Shown: piece by piece, positions 45,062 through 53,230 of the stretch
Layout: the number at the start of each line of letters is the position of its first letter
How positions within the stretch are numbered: position 1 is the stretch's first letter
Program-made: the position numbers and the translations under genes
NCBI GenBank assembly: GCA_964625525.1
Contig: CAZVEE010000014.1
Span: 1-53,230 of the forward strand
DNA length: 53,230 nt
From: CAZVEE01 sp964625525
GTDB lineage: Bacteria; Pseudomonadota; Alphaproteobacteria; JAJFIK01
Direction: 5' to 3'
The notes under the pieces: model-generated
The model's database searches: none
Seen by the model: the letters and a program-made list of their open reading frames with translations, nothing else
Told to the model about the DNA's origin: nothing

Positions 45062-45282
45062 GCGGGGCTCCCGGGCACGATGGTCTTGTGGCGCTCCAGC
45101 ATGGCCTGCGGCGTGGCAAAGGCTTCCTGGGTCTCAAAGCTCCAATAGCGCAGATCTTCCAGCGGAATGGCGACGCCCGTCACCGCACAGCGCACGAAAT
45201 CACCGCGCTGGATGATGCGGTAATCGCCACTGAAATACTCCAGCCGGGCCTCCTGGCCGGGCAGAGGGGAAAACTCGTCCAT
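45058..45282 (-). CDS. DUF2093 family protein
   Basis: The product is 74 residues with the DUF2093 pattern: ARLEYFSGDYRIIQRGDFVR, then CAVTGVAIPLEDLRYWSFE and QEAFATPQAMLER. The family is small and alphaproteobacterial, of unknown function, and often next to xseA, as here. It follows xseA by 58 bases and overlaps the M23 gene by four. Confidence 0.92.
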   Translation of the reverse strand: MDEFSPLPGQEARLEYFSGDYRIIQRGDFVRCAVTGVAIPLEDLRYWSFETQEAFATPQAMLERHKTIVPGSPA

Positions 45283-45340
45283 GATCCCTCACGCTCCTAC
45301 ATCACTTGTGATGGTCGTTATAGCCGCCTTGCGCGCCGCC

Positions 45341-46915
45341 TCAAAACAGGCTGCCTTGGGAAGAACCGTCCGCGCCGGCTGGGGGCTTGCGTTTCGGCTT
45401 CGAGGCGGTCGTGTCCTCGCCCGGCCCCGTGCCATCGATATGGCCCCGCACATCCCCATCCGCCAGGGTAATGGTAATGGCCTGGCCCGCCTGCGCCGTT
45501 TGTGTCGAGCGCAGCACCACGCCCTCGCCATCACGCACGAGGGCAAAGCCGCGCGCCAGCGTACCCTGATAGCTCAGTGTTTTCAGAAACTTGGACAGGG
45601 TGGACAGGCGCTCGCTCCGGGTTTGGAGGCCCCGCATGCCCGCACGCTCCAAACGCCGCCCGTGATCGGCCAGGCGCTCGCGATGCTGATCAAGAGCACC
45701 CGCCACGGTTTCCGGCCGCAGCCGCGCCGCGGCAGCAGTGAGCTGCTCGGCGCGCAGGTCCGGCGCCCGCAGGCCTGCGCGCGCCAGCCGCTGGGCTCGG
45801 TCGCCCAAGCGGTCCCGATGCTGATCAAGCGCCGCCGCCATGGTTTCAGGCCGCAGCCGCGCGCCCGCCACATCAAGCCGCCCCTGCCAGCGCAGCGCAC
45901 CGCGTGTCAGCGCATGGCCCAACCGTCCGCCGGCATAGTCAAGCCGTTGCTGAGCCTGGGCCACCAGATCACCCGCGCGCGGCAGAGCCCGCATGAGCGC
46001 ATCCAGGCGTGTGCGCCGCTCTTGCGACAGTCGGGTGAGGGCACGGATCTGCCGGCGCCCGAGATCAAGCAGGTCGGCCTGTAAGTCACTGCGCACCGGC
46101 ACGGCCATTTCGGCTGCGGCCGTCGGCGTCGGGGCACGCCGGTCGGCGGCCAGATCGATCAAGGTGGTGTCCGTCTCATGGCCGATGGCAGAGATCACCG
46201 GGATCTCGCTCGCCGCCACCGCTCGCACCACGCTTTCCTCGTTGAACGGCCACAGATCCTCAATGGAGCCGCCCCCCCGCGCCACAATCAGCACATCCGG
46301 CTTCGGCAGGGTCCCATCGGATGCCAGACTGTTGAAACCCTGCACCGCCGCGGTGACTTGGCCCGCCGCCGCGTCCCCCTGAACGAGCACCGGCCATAAC
46401 AGCACCCGGCGCGGGAAACGGTCGTTCAGCCGGTGCATGATGTCCCGGATGACCGCACCGGTGGGCGAGGTGATGACGCCGATGACATCGGGCAGAAAGG
46501 GCAGCGGCTGCTTGCGCTCCTCGGCGAACAGACCCTCCGCCGCGAGTTTCTTGCGCCGCGCTTCCAGCAGCGCCATCAGCGCCCCGACACCCGCCGGTTC
46601 GATGCGCTCCACAATCATTTGATATTGCGAGCGGCCCGGAAAGGTCGTCAGCCGGCCGGTCGCGATCACTTCCATGCCCTGCTCTGGGCGCACGGCAAGG
46701 CGTGGCACGATGGTCTTCCAGATCACCCCGTTGAGCACCGCCTGCTCGTCTTTGAGATCCAAATAGACGTGCCCATTGCCGTGAAAGGTCACGCGCCCCA
46801 GTTCCGCACGCACCCGAACCCGGGAGAAGTTCTGCTCCACCGTGCGCTTGAGGGCGCCGGAAATCTCGCTGACCGTGTATTCCGGCTCATTGCTGAGGGG
46901 GGCATCGGCCGCCAT
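45341..46915 (-). CDS. xseA: Exodeoxyribonuclease VII large subunit
   Basis: The product is 524 residues. An N-terminal OB fold (VRVRAELGRVTFHGNGHVYL, LKDEQAVLNGVIWK) leads into the catalytic domain (FLPDVIGVITSPTGAVIRDI, VLIVARGGGSIEDLWPFNEE, ISAIGHETDTTLIDLAADRRAP, TPTAAAE). The long coiled-coil has two near-identical 45-residue units (see repeat entry). The C-terminal LARGFALVRDGEG block binds the small subunit in the family. With XseB it degrades single-stranded DNA in repair. xseB is not in the window. Confidence 0.96.
   Translation of the reverse strand: MAADAPLSNEPEYTVSEISGALKRTVEQNFSRVRVRAELGRVTFHGNGHVYLDLKDEQAVLNGVIWKTIVPRLAVRPEQGMEVIATGRLTTFPGRSQYQMIVERIEPAGVGALMALLEARRKKLAAEGLFAEERKQPLPFLPDVIGVITSPTGAVIRDIMHRLNDRFPRRVLLWPVLVQGDAAAGQVTAAVQGFNSLASDGTLPKPDVLIVARGGGSIEDLWPFNEESVVRAVAASEIPVISAIGHETDTTLIDLAADRRAPTPTAAAEMAVPVRSDLQADLLDLGRRQIRALTRLSQERRTRLDALMRALPRAGDLVAQAQQRLDYAGGRLGHALTRGALRWQGRLDVAGARLRPETMAAALDQHRDRLGDRAQRLARAGLRAPDLRAEQLTAAAARLRPETVAGALDQHRERLADHGRRLERAGMRGLQTRSERLSTLSKFLKTLSYQGTLARGFALVRDGEGVVLRSTQTAQAGQAITITLADGDVRGHIDGTGPGEDTTASKPKRKPPAGADGSSQGSLF
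45622..45880 (-). repeat. 135-bp tandem repeat inside xseA coiled-coil
   Basis: ARLRPETMAAALDQHRDRL and ARLRPETVAGALDQHRERL occur 45 codons apart. The matching DNA is in phase at 135 bases, for example cgatgctgatcaag at 45681 and at 45816. The frame is kept, so the coiled-coil is simply longer by one unit. Confidence 0.75.
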
Positions 46916-47037
46916 GGCGGCTCCTTGTGAGCAATAGGGTTGGGAAACCGCCCAGGGGCTTGGCTTGCGCTGGGCTGCTCCTCATACTAGGCCGGATTCG
47001 AAGGGCTGATAAAGCAACAGGGAAACGTCTCGCCGTT

Positions 47038-48303
47038 ATGAAAGTTCTGGTGATTGGCTCGGGCGGCCGAGAGCACGCGCTCGCCTGGGCGCTTGCGCGT
47101 TCCGCGAGTGTGTCCACAGTGCTGTGCGCCCCTGGCAATGCGGGCATGGAGGCGGTGGGGCGCTGCTTGCCGCTCGACCCGTTGGATTTCGCGGCTGTCG
47201 AGACCCTGTGCACCGATGAAAAGGTGGATCTGGTGGTGATCGGTCCGGAGGATCCGTTGGTGGCGGGTCTCGCCGATGCCTTGCGTGGGCGCGGCCGCCG
47301 GGTCGTGGGGCCGGGCCGGGCAGCGGCGCGGCTGGAAGGGTCCAAAAGCTTCATGAAGGACCTGTGCGAGGCTTATGGCATCCCCACCGCGACCCACTGC
47401 CGCTTCTCTGATCCCGCGCAGGCCCGCGACTACGCAGCCACCTGCGCCTTGCCCGTGGTGGTCAAGGCCGACGGCCTGGCGGCCGGCAAGGGCGTCATCA
47501 TCGCCACCACGCGCGGCGAGGTGGAAGCGGCGGTCACTGATATGGTCTCGGGCCGGTTCGGCGATGCGGCTCAAACCATTGTTTTCGAAGAGTTTCTGGA
47601 GGGCGAAGAGGCGAGCTTCTTCGCCCTGACCGATGGGCGCTCCATCCTGCCGCTGGCGGGTGCCCAGGATCATAAGCGGGTGGGGGATGGGGACATTGGC
47701 CCTAATACCGGCGGCATGGGGGCGTATTCGCCGGCGCCTATTCTGGCTGCGGCCATGGTAGAGCGGGTGCTCACCGATATCATTCAGCCCACGGTGGAAG
47801 GCATGGCGCGCTGGGACGCGCCGTTCGAAGGTGTCCTCTATGCGGGCTTGATGATCGGGCCGCAGGGGCCGAAGCTGATCGAGTACAATGTGCGCTTTGG
47901 CGATCCTGAATGCCAGGTGCTCATGCCGCGTCTCGATGCTGATCTGGGCCAGGTCTTGTGGCAATTGGCGACCGGGCGGCTGGAGGAGGCGCGTGTGAGC
48001 TGGCGTGATGAGGTTGCGATCACGGTCGCCATGGCCACCAAGGGATACCCAGGCGCCTATGAGAAGGGCTCGCGCATCGGCGGCCTCACCAATGCCGAAG
48101 CGGTGGAAGGGGTGACCATTTTCCACGCGGGCACGCGCCGTGAAGCGGGACAGATCCTGGCCCATGGTGGGCGGGTGCTGAATGTCACGGCCTTGGGCGC
48201 GACCCTGACGGAAGCTCGCGAGCGGGCCTATCGCGCCGTTGATCGGATCGACTGGCCGGAAGGGTTTTGCCGTCGTGATATCGGTTGGCGCGCGTTAGCT
48301 TAG
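47038..48303 (+). CDS. purD: Phosphoribosylamine-glycine ligase
   Basis: The product is 421 residues from the ATG at 47038. The N-terminal MKVLVIGSGGREHALAWALA and PGNAGMEAVGR, the ATP-grasp domain (VVKADGLAAGKGVIIA; EEFLEGEEASFFALTDG; AGAQDHKRVGDGDIGPNTGG, then MGAYSPAPI) and the VRFGDPECQVLMPRL block are all present. PurD makes glycinamide ribonucleotide, the second step of purine synthesis. The frame is open upstream to 46927 but family alignment and the MKVLVIG start fix 47038. It is divergent from xseA. Confidence 0.97.
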   Translation: MKVLVIGSGGREHALAWALARSASVSTVLCAPGNAGMEAVGRCLPLDPLDFAAVETLCTDEKVDLVVIGPEDPLVAGLADALRGRGRRVVGPGRAAARLEGSKSFMKDLCEAYGIPTATHCRFSDPAQARDYAATCALPVVVKADGLAAGKGVIIATTRGEVEAAVTDMVSGRFGDAAQTIVFEEFLEGEEASFFALTDGRSILPLAGAQDHKRVGDGDIGPNTGGMGAYSPAPILAAAMVERVLTDIIQPTVEGMARWDAPFEGVLYAGLMIGPQGPKLIEYNVRFGDPECQVLMPRLDADLGQVLWQLATGRLEEARVSWRDEVAITVAMATKGYPGAYEKGSRIGGLTNAEAVEGVTIFHAGTRREAGQILAHGGRVLNVTALGATLTEARERAYRAVDRIDWPEGFCRRDIGWRALA

Positions 48304-48370
48304 GTCTGTGTGCGGACGAAAAACGACAGACTCGGATTATAAAGAGACTTAAGATCAAGGGAGGGACGCT

Positions 48371-49447
48371 ATGACGTCACGCCAGGAAACCTTCAGCGGC
48401 ACCAAAGAGGTCGCCGAGGCGCACCGGATCGACGAAGCGCGTCTTTTCGACTATCTCAGCGCCCATATTGAGGGCTTCAAAGGCCCTATGACTGTGCGCC
48501 AGTTCAAGGGCGGTCAGTCGAACCCCACCTATCAGCTCATCACGCCGGAGCATAAATATGTGCTGCGCCGCAAGCCGCCGGGCCTGCTGCTTAAATCCGC
48601 CCATGCCGTCGATCGTGAGTTTCGTGTCATTAGCGCCCTGAACAAGGTCGATTTTCCCGTGCCTCGCGCTCATATTCTGTGTGAGGATGAAAGCGTCATT
48701 GGCACCATGTTCTATGTCATGGATTTCGTCGAGGGGCGGATTTTCTGGGAATCGACCCTGCCGCAATTGGACAAGGCCGAACGCGGCCCCATTTACGACG
48801 CCATGAACGACACGATCGCCAAGCTGCACATGGTGGACCATCATGCGGTGGGCCTGGCGGATTTCGGCAAGGCCGGCAATTACTTCGCGCGCCAGATTTC
48901 TCGCTGGACCAAACAGTACCAGGCCTCCGAGACCCAGGAAATCCGCGAGATGAACCGGCTCATCGAATGGCTGCCCGAGCATATTCCCCAGGACGAAGCG
49001 GAAAGCATCGTGCACGGAGATTATCGCCTGGACAATATGATCATGCATCCCACCGAGCCGCGCGTCCTTGCGGTGCTCGATTGGGAGTTGTCCACCATCG
49101 GGCATCCCTTGGGCGATTTCACGTATCACCTGATGCAATGGCACATGCCCAGCCGCGACAATCCCGGCGGCTCGCTGATGGAGAATGATCTGGCGGCTCT
49201 CGGTATTCCCAGCGAGCAGGCGTATGTGGACGCGTATTGCCGGCGCACTGGCCGCGATGGCTTGCGGGACCTGGACTACTATTTCGCCTATAACTTCTTC
49301 CGCCTCGCGGGCATCGTGCAGGGCATTGTGGGCCGTGTGCGTGACGGCACGGCCTCCAGCGCCCATGCCGCCGAAATGGAGGCCCAAGTGCGCCCTCTGG
49401 CCGAAGCCGCCTGGAGCTTTGCTGAGAGGGCTGGCGCCCGGTTCTGA
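48371..49447 (+). CDS. APH-type phosphotransferase family protein (ACAD10/11-like)
   Basis: The product is 358 residues. Kinase-like motifs of the choline/aminoglycoside phosphotransferase fold are visible: FKGGQSNPTYQLITPEHKYV, LRRKPPGLLLKSAHAVDREF, the catalytic HGDYRLDNMI (about residues 214-223) and LAVLDWELSTIGHPLGDF with the metal Asp. The subgroup with this NPTYQL and KPPGLLL pattern is usually linked to acyl-CoA dehydrogenases and fatty acid or hydroxy-acid catabolism. No such enzyme is nearby. Substrate is unknown. GGGAGGG precedes the ATG. Confidence 0.9.
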   Translation: MTSRQETFSGTKEVAEAHRIDEARLFDYLSAHIEGFKGPMTVRQFKGGQSNPTYQLITPEHKYVLRRKPPGLLLKSAHAVDREFRVISALNKVDFPVPRAHILCEDESVIGTMFYVMDFVEGRIFWESTLPQLDKAERGPIYDAMNDTIAKLHMVDHHAVGLADFGKAGNYFARQISRWTKQYQASETQEIREMNRLIEWLPEHIPQDEAESIVHGDYRLDNMIMHPTEPRVLAVLDWELSTIGHPLGDFTYHLMQWHMPSRDNPGGSLMENDLAALGIPSEQAYVDAYCRRTGRDGLRDLDYYFAYNFFRLAGIVQGIVGRVRDGTASSAHAAEMEAQVRPLAEAAWSFAERAGARF

Positions 49448-49865
49448 GGCGCCGCTCAGCCTGACCGGCAGCACCCTTGAACCGCTGAGCACTCCTGGAG
49501 CGTCATGCGCCGGGGGGGGCTTGGATGAGCGCTTGGCTGACCGGGGGTCTGTGAGCATCACACACGCCGCCCGTGTCATTGCGTGCCGGTAGCATAGATG
49601 CCGGGCCAGCCAATCTGAGGTGTCAACCACGGCCCGGTATCATAGGACCCGTGTCCCCCGCCTCGTGCCCTTTCGGCAACAGGGGTCGTACAGAATGTCA
49701 TTTTGCCAATGCCTTCATAAAAACTGTCACGGAGCTGTCATCCAGCGCCCGTAGAGCAGACACGACGTTGTGAGGCCAAGAGGTTTAATCGCAACGCCGC
49801 CAGGAGTGCGCACCGAGTGCCTGGCTTTTGATCCTGGGATTTTTGGGGTTTTTGAGGGGCTCTAC
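49448..49865 (+). promoter_or_regulatory. Non-coding leader and promoter region of the Oar-like receptor
   Basis: These 418 bases have no convincing gene. They hold a Pho box (separate entry), a G-run near 49510, and a leader of about 100 bases between the Pho box and the receptor ATG. A possible -10 (TAGAGC, 49751-49756) lies about ten bases after the Pho box, the spacing used by PhoB-activated promoters, but it is a weak match. Confidence 0.5.
49724..49741 (+). promoter_or_regulatory. Pho box (PhoB binding site)
   Basis: CTGTCACGGAGCTGTCAT is two seven-base direct repeats (CTGTCAC and CTGTCAT) separated by four bases, an 11-bp period. This matches the PhoB consensus closely, including both CTGTCA cores. 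It lies 125 bases before the ATG of the Oar-like TonB-dependent receptor and points to induction by phosphate starvation. Confidence 0.8.
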
Positions 49866-52800
49866 ATGTCGTTCATGAGAAACTTTGCTGCGGGTACCGC
49901 CGCGGCCGCGCTGATGTCCGCACTGGCCGTGCCGGCAATTGCGCAGCAGATCACCACCGAGATTCGCGGTGTTGTGACCGATGCTCAAGGCACCGTGCTT
50001 TCGGGTGCTGACGTCACCGTTCGCGATACGCGGACCGGTGAGACCCGCTCCAGCACGTCGGGCGGTAATGGCGGCTTCAACACTCGTGGCCTGTCCGTTG
50101 GCGGTCCCTTCACCATCACGGTGGAAGCGGATGGCTACCAGACCACGACCGTGGAAGACGTGTTCGCGAATCTGGGGTCGCAGACGCAGATCGTGGTCCC
50201 GCTGACCGCGACCGCCGATGCCACCACCGAGACCATCGTGGTGACCGGTTCTGCGCTGAACCTGGCGCAGGTTGCCGCTGGTCCGTCGGCCACCTTCGGT
50301 CTGAACGATCTGCAGAACGCGCCGTCCTTCAACCGCGATATCCGCGACACGATCCGTCAGGATCCGCGCATCTTCGTGAACGAAGGCTTCGTGAACGCCA
50401 TCCGTTGTAACGGCGCCAACCCGCGCTTCAACGGCTTCACCGTGGACGGTGTGCGCTTTGCGGACCGCTTCGGCCTGAACTCCACCAATAACCCCGGTGA
50501 GCGGACGTCGTTCCCGTTCGACGCCATTGAGCAGGTGAACGTCGAGTTCTCGCCGATCTCCGTGGAATATGGCGGCTTCACCTCCTGTAACGTGAACGCG
50601 GTGACCAAGTCGGGCACCAACGAGTTCAGCGGCACCGCTTTCTTCGATTACACCGACGACAATCTGCGCGGGAATTCCATCGAAGGCCGTGAAGTCAACG
50701 TTCCGGAATTCGACGAAATCCGCTACGGCTTCAGCCTCGGCGGCCCGATCATCAAAGACCGTCTGTTCTTCTTCGGTGCCTATGAGCGTTTCGAAGGCCA
50801 GAACATTTTCGAGCGCGGCCCGATCGGCAGCGGCGCGGCCAACGAAGTGCCGGGTCTGACCCAGGACGTCTTCGACCGCATCGTCACCGCGTCTAACGAT
50901 CTGTATCAGTACAATCCGGGCGGTAACCCGAGCTCGATCGATAACTTCGATGAGAAGTACATCGTCAAGCTGACCTGGCTGATCACTGACGATCACAAGC
51001 TGGACGCCACCTACTACTTCAACGACGGTAACAACTGGACCCAATCCGACGGCGACGCCGACGAATTTGAGTTCGAGAAGCACCTCTATGAGCGTGGTGC
51101 GGAAACGAAGTCCTACCGTGGTGCTCTGTTCTCTGATTGGACGGACAATCTGTCCACGGAGCTGCGGGTTGCTTACACGGAAGTGGACAACCGTCAGGAA
51201 TGTATCGACGGCGGCGTGTTCGGTGAAATCCAGATCGACATCGGCCCGTCCACAGTCTACCTGGGCTGTGACGACAGCCGCCAATCCAACGACCTGAACT
51301 ATGACTCGCTGCAGTTCGTGGCGAAGGCGTTCTACACGGTCGGCAATCACTACCTGACCTTCGGCTATGAGCGTGACACGCTCGACATCTTCAACCTCTT
51401 CGTCCAGCACACCGAAACGGAAATCCGCTTCGACAGCCTGGAAGCGTTCGAAGCAGGTCTGGCCGACGACCGGATCGTTTATGCCGGCAGCCCGAGCGGC
51501 AATGTGAACAACGCCGCCGCCGAGTGGGGTTACACGGTCAACACCATCTATGCTCAGAACGAGTACTCCATTCCGCAGTATGGCCTGACCCTGATCGGTG
51601 GCCTGCGCTACGACTGGTACCAGTCTGATGATCTGCCGACTGAAAACCCGGCGTTCACAGAAGACTATGGCTTCTCCAACTCTCAGAACCTGGACGGCGA
51701 AGGCCTGCTCCAGCCGCGTCTGGGCGCGATCTGGGAAGCCACCGAAGACCTGACCATCCAGGTCGGTGCCGGCCGCTACTCGGGCGGTAACCCGAATGTG
51801 TGGCTGTCCAACAACTACTCCTCCAACAACATCACTCAGGTGACTGTCGATAGCCGTGCCCGTGACCAGGAAGGCGGCGTGTTCGACCTGTTCAACCTTG
51901 AGTACGGTGCTTGTGAGAGCGGGGCTCCGGTGGGTCCGGGCTACTGCATCCCGCAGTTCCAGCTCGACGCCGTGGCTGCTGGCCAGGGTTCGAACTTCGA
52001 GATCAACGTTCTGGATCCGGACTTCGAAATCCCGGCTGAGTGGAAGTTCAACGTCGGCGCCACCTACCTGCTGGACGTGCCCTACGACATCCTGGGCGGC
52101 GTGTATGAACTGCGCGCTGACGTGATCTACTCCTTCTCCAACAACGCCGCCAATGTGGTGCGTGGTGACCTGCAGCAGGTTGACAGCGCGCTCGGTGGTC
52201 TGCCGATCTTCGAGAGCCCGCAGATCGACAGCTTCATCCTGGACAACAGCGGTGAAACGGAAAGCATCTCCGTCGCTGCGTCCATCTACAAAGAGTACGA
52301 CTTCGGTCTGAACTGGTTCCTGGGGTATGCCTTCACCGATGCTGAAGACACCAACCCGATGACCAGCTCCGTGGCGTTCTCGAACTACAACAACCGTTCG
52401 TTTGTGAACCCGAATGATGCGGGTCTGGCGACCTCGAACTACGAGACCCGCCACCGGATCACCATGACGGTGAACTACGAGAAAGACTTCATCCGCGACT
52501 ACTTCACCAAGTTCACCCTGTTCGGTGAAGTGTTCTCCGGCGAGCCGTTCTCGTACACCTTCAACGACTCCAACGACTTCTTCAACTTCACCCCGTTCCT
52601 TGGTGGTGACCAGCTGCAGCTCTATGTGCCGCGTGGTCCGAACGATGAGAACGTGGTGTTCGCGGACGGCTTCGACACCGACGCCTTCTTCAAGTTCGTG
52701 AATGACAACGATCTGGACGAGTTCAAAGGGGGCTATGCTGACCGGAACGCGTTCCGCGGCGATTGGATCACCAAGTTCGATCTGCGTATCGCTCAGGAGT

Positions 52801-53051
52801 TCCCGGGTCTGTTCCCGGAACACCGCACGGAAGCCTTCGTGATCATCGAGAACGTCGGCAACCTGATCAACGACGAGTGGGGTATCTACCGCCAGCCGGA
52901 CTTCCCCGGCAATGTGGGTATCGTGAACGGTGAGCTGCTCGACGATGGTCGCCTGCAGTACAACCAGTTCACGGGCACGGACGGTGAAACCTCCGTTGAC
53001 GGCAGTGTGTCCCTCTGGAACATCCGCATCGGTGTGAAGTACGACTTCTGA
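49866..53051 (+). CDS. Oar-like TonB-dependent receptor with carboxypeptidase-regulatory domain
   Basis: The product is 1061 residues from MSFMRNFAAG at 49866 (GAGGGG six bases upstream). A signal peptide ends at about residue 24 (VPAIAQQ). Residues 25-105 are a carboxypeptidase-regulatory-like beta-sandwich (TEIRGVVTDAQGTVLSGADV, VEADGYQTTTVEDV). A TonB-box-like TETIVVTGSAL follows, then the plug (VDGVRFADRFGLNSTNNPGE; VSVEYGGFTS-like with NVNAVTKSGTNEFSG) and a long barrel ending RIGVKYDF. The type is the Oar family, ligands of which are mostly unknown; some help phosphate or peptide acquisition. Codon choice is heavily biased to AAC, GAC, TTC, CTG and GGT/CGT, typical of a very highly expressed gene. 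The Pho box makes phosphate-ester or phospholipid scavenging likely, as an inference. Confidence 0.92.
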   Translation: MSFMRNFAAGTAAAALMSALAVPAIAQQITTEIRGVVTDAQGTVLSGADVTVRDTRTGETRSSTSGGNGGFNTRGLSVGGPFTITVEADGYQTTTVEDVFANLGSQTQIVVPLTATADATTETIVVTGSALNLAQVAAGPSATFGLNDLQNAPSFNRDIRDTIRQDPRIFVNEGFVNAIRCNGANPRFNGFTVDGVRFADRFGLNSTNNPGERTSFPFDAIEQVNVEFSPISVEYGGFTSCNVNAVTKSGTNEFSGTAFFDYTDDNLRGNSIEGREVNVPEFDEIRYGFSLGGPIIKDRLFFFGAYERFEGQNIFERGPIGSGAANEVPGLTQDVFDRIVTASNDLYQYNPGGNPSSIDNFDEKYIVKLTWLITDDHKLDATYYFNDGNNWTQSDGDADEFEFEKHLYERGAETKSYRGALFSDWTDNLSTELRVAYTEVDNRQECIDGGVFGEIQIDIGPSTVYLGCDDSRQSNDLNYDSLQFVAKAFYTVGNHYLTFGYERDTLDIFNLFVQHTETEIRFDSLEAFEAGLADDRIVYAGSPSGNVNNAAAEWGYTVNTIYAQNEYSIPQYGLTLIGGLRYDWYQSDDLPTENPAFTEDYGFSNSQNLDGEGLLQPRLGAIWEATEDLTIQVGAGRYSGGNPNVWLSNNYSSNNITQVTVDSRARDQEGGVFDLFNLEYGACESGAPVGPGYCIPQFQLDAVAAGQGSNFEINVLDPDFEIPAEWKFNVGATYLLDVPYDILGGVYELRADVIYSFSNNAANVVRGDLQQVDSALGGLPIFESPQIDSFILDNSGETESISVAASIYKEYDFGLNWFLGYAFTDAEDTNPMTSSVAFSNYNNRSFVNPNDAGLATSNYETRHRITMTVNYEKDFIRDYFTKFTLFGEVFSGEPFSYTFNDSNDFFNFTPFLGGDQLQLYVPRGPNDENVVFADGFDTDAFFKFVNDNDLDEFKGGYADRNAFRGDWITKFDLRIAQEFPGLFPEHRTEAFVIIENVGNLINDEWGIYRQPDFPGNVGIVNGELLDDGRLQYNQFTGTDGETSVDGSVSLWNIRIGVKYDF

Positions 53052-53075
53052 TCCAGACAGACCATTCGACGACGG

Positions 53076-53106
53076 AAAAGGGCGGCTCAAGAGCCGCCCT
53101 TTTTTG
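53076..53106 (+). terminator. Intrinsic terminator of the Oar-like receptor gene
   Basis: GGGCGGCTC (53080-53088) pairs perfectly with GAGCCGCCC (53091-53099), with a two-base loop, an A-run before and TTTTTT after. It lies 25 bases beyond the stop codon. Because of the upstream A-run it would also work in the other direction. Confidence 0.93.
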
Positions 53107-53140
53107 CTGCTGGACTATCAAGAGAGAGGAGCGGCGCTGT

Positions 53141-53224
53141 CGCAGGCCAAACGAAAGCGCTTTCAGGAAAAGGGGGTGCGGTTTTCCGCCCGGAAAGCGC
53201 GCTAAACCAAAGACTGAGAGCCGT
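53141..53224. repeat. RIME-like intergenic repeat, copy B
   Basis: This stretch aligns along its whole length with 11840-11925: CGCAAG/CGCAGG at the start, CGCTTTC, CGGTT-TCCGCCCGGAAAGCG in the centre, AAACCAA and AG-CCGT at the end. It has the same orientation as copy A. It lies after a terminator and may overlap the 3' end of a gene beyond the window. Confidence 0.7.
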
Positions 53225-53230
53225 TTCAAT

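Noticed and set aside
49785..53090. A 1101-codon open frame on the minus strand opposite the Oar-like receptor
   Set aside because: It is a by-product of the strong codon bias of the receptor gene (few TTA, CTA and TCA codons). It has no signal, domain or ribosome site of its own and mirrors the sense protein along its whole length.

Overview
The window looks like a chromosomal segment of a high-GC alphaproteobacterium with an outer-membrane-rich, probably aquatic lifestyle. The evidence is the set of small families DUF4170 and DUF2093 sitting in their usual alphaproteobacterial neighbourhoods (cysQ/msbA/waaA and xseA), an LpxK/WaaA-type lipid A cluster, two intact and one dead TonB-dependent receptor, and a RIME-like intergenic repeat. 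No rRNA, tRNA, CRISPR array, phage or insertion sequence was seen. The exact genus cannot be read from the sequence.

Layout. 0-6.7 kb is a decaying import/export region. It holds a truncated Tat-exported DJ-1/PfpI protein, a TonB-dependent receptor killed by three separate lesions, LysR and TetR regulators, and an RND exporter gene that has lost most of its body and is joined in frame to the tail of an outer-membrane lipoprotein-sorting (LolA-like) gene. An intact beta-barrel gene closes the same operon. 6.8-9.4 kb is a ydbH-ynbE-ydbL operon (envelope lipid transport). 9.4-19.7 kb carries an unrecognised acidic repeat protein, a 7-TM-like membrane protein, a TonB-dependent receptor, a DCC-COQ7 fusion and a 1475-residue cadherin-like/LamG protein. 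20-27.6 kb has a hybrid kinase with a PilJ-type sensor, recQ, a PaaI-like thioesterase and an MFS transporter.

27.6-35.7 kb holds a cytochrome P450 with a palindrome inside its predicted promoter, a YihY/BrkB protein, a CaCA antiporter, two GNAT enzymes, small membrane proteins, a dead ArsR-SRPBCC pair, and a HisKA protein without a recognisable ATPase domain. 35.7-44.2 kb is a tight, mostly overlapping envelope operon: pmbA, cysQ, DUF4170, msbA-like ABC exporter, DUF374 acyltransferase, waaA, lpxK and a late acyltransferase. Together these supply Kdo, the 4'-phosphate and acyl chains of lipid A and flip the product across the inner membrane. 44.2-49.4 kb is housekeeping (M23 peptidase, DUF2093, xseA, purD, a phosphotransferase). 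49.4-53.2 kb is a large Oar-like TonB-dependent receptor with strong codon bias, a clear Pho box upstream and a strong terminator downstream.

The most informative observations are the Pho box before the Oar-like receptor, the reconstructable pseudogene lesions, the in-frame RND/LolA-like deletion fusion, the acidic triple-repeat protein, the DCC-COQ7 fusion, the promoter-spacer palindrome at the P450 gene, and the colinear 85-bp intergenic repeat found twice. I found no clearly new multi-gene defence or biosynthetic system.
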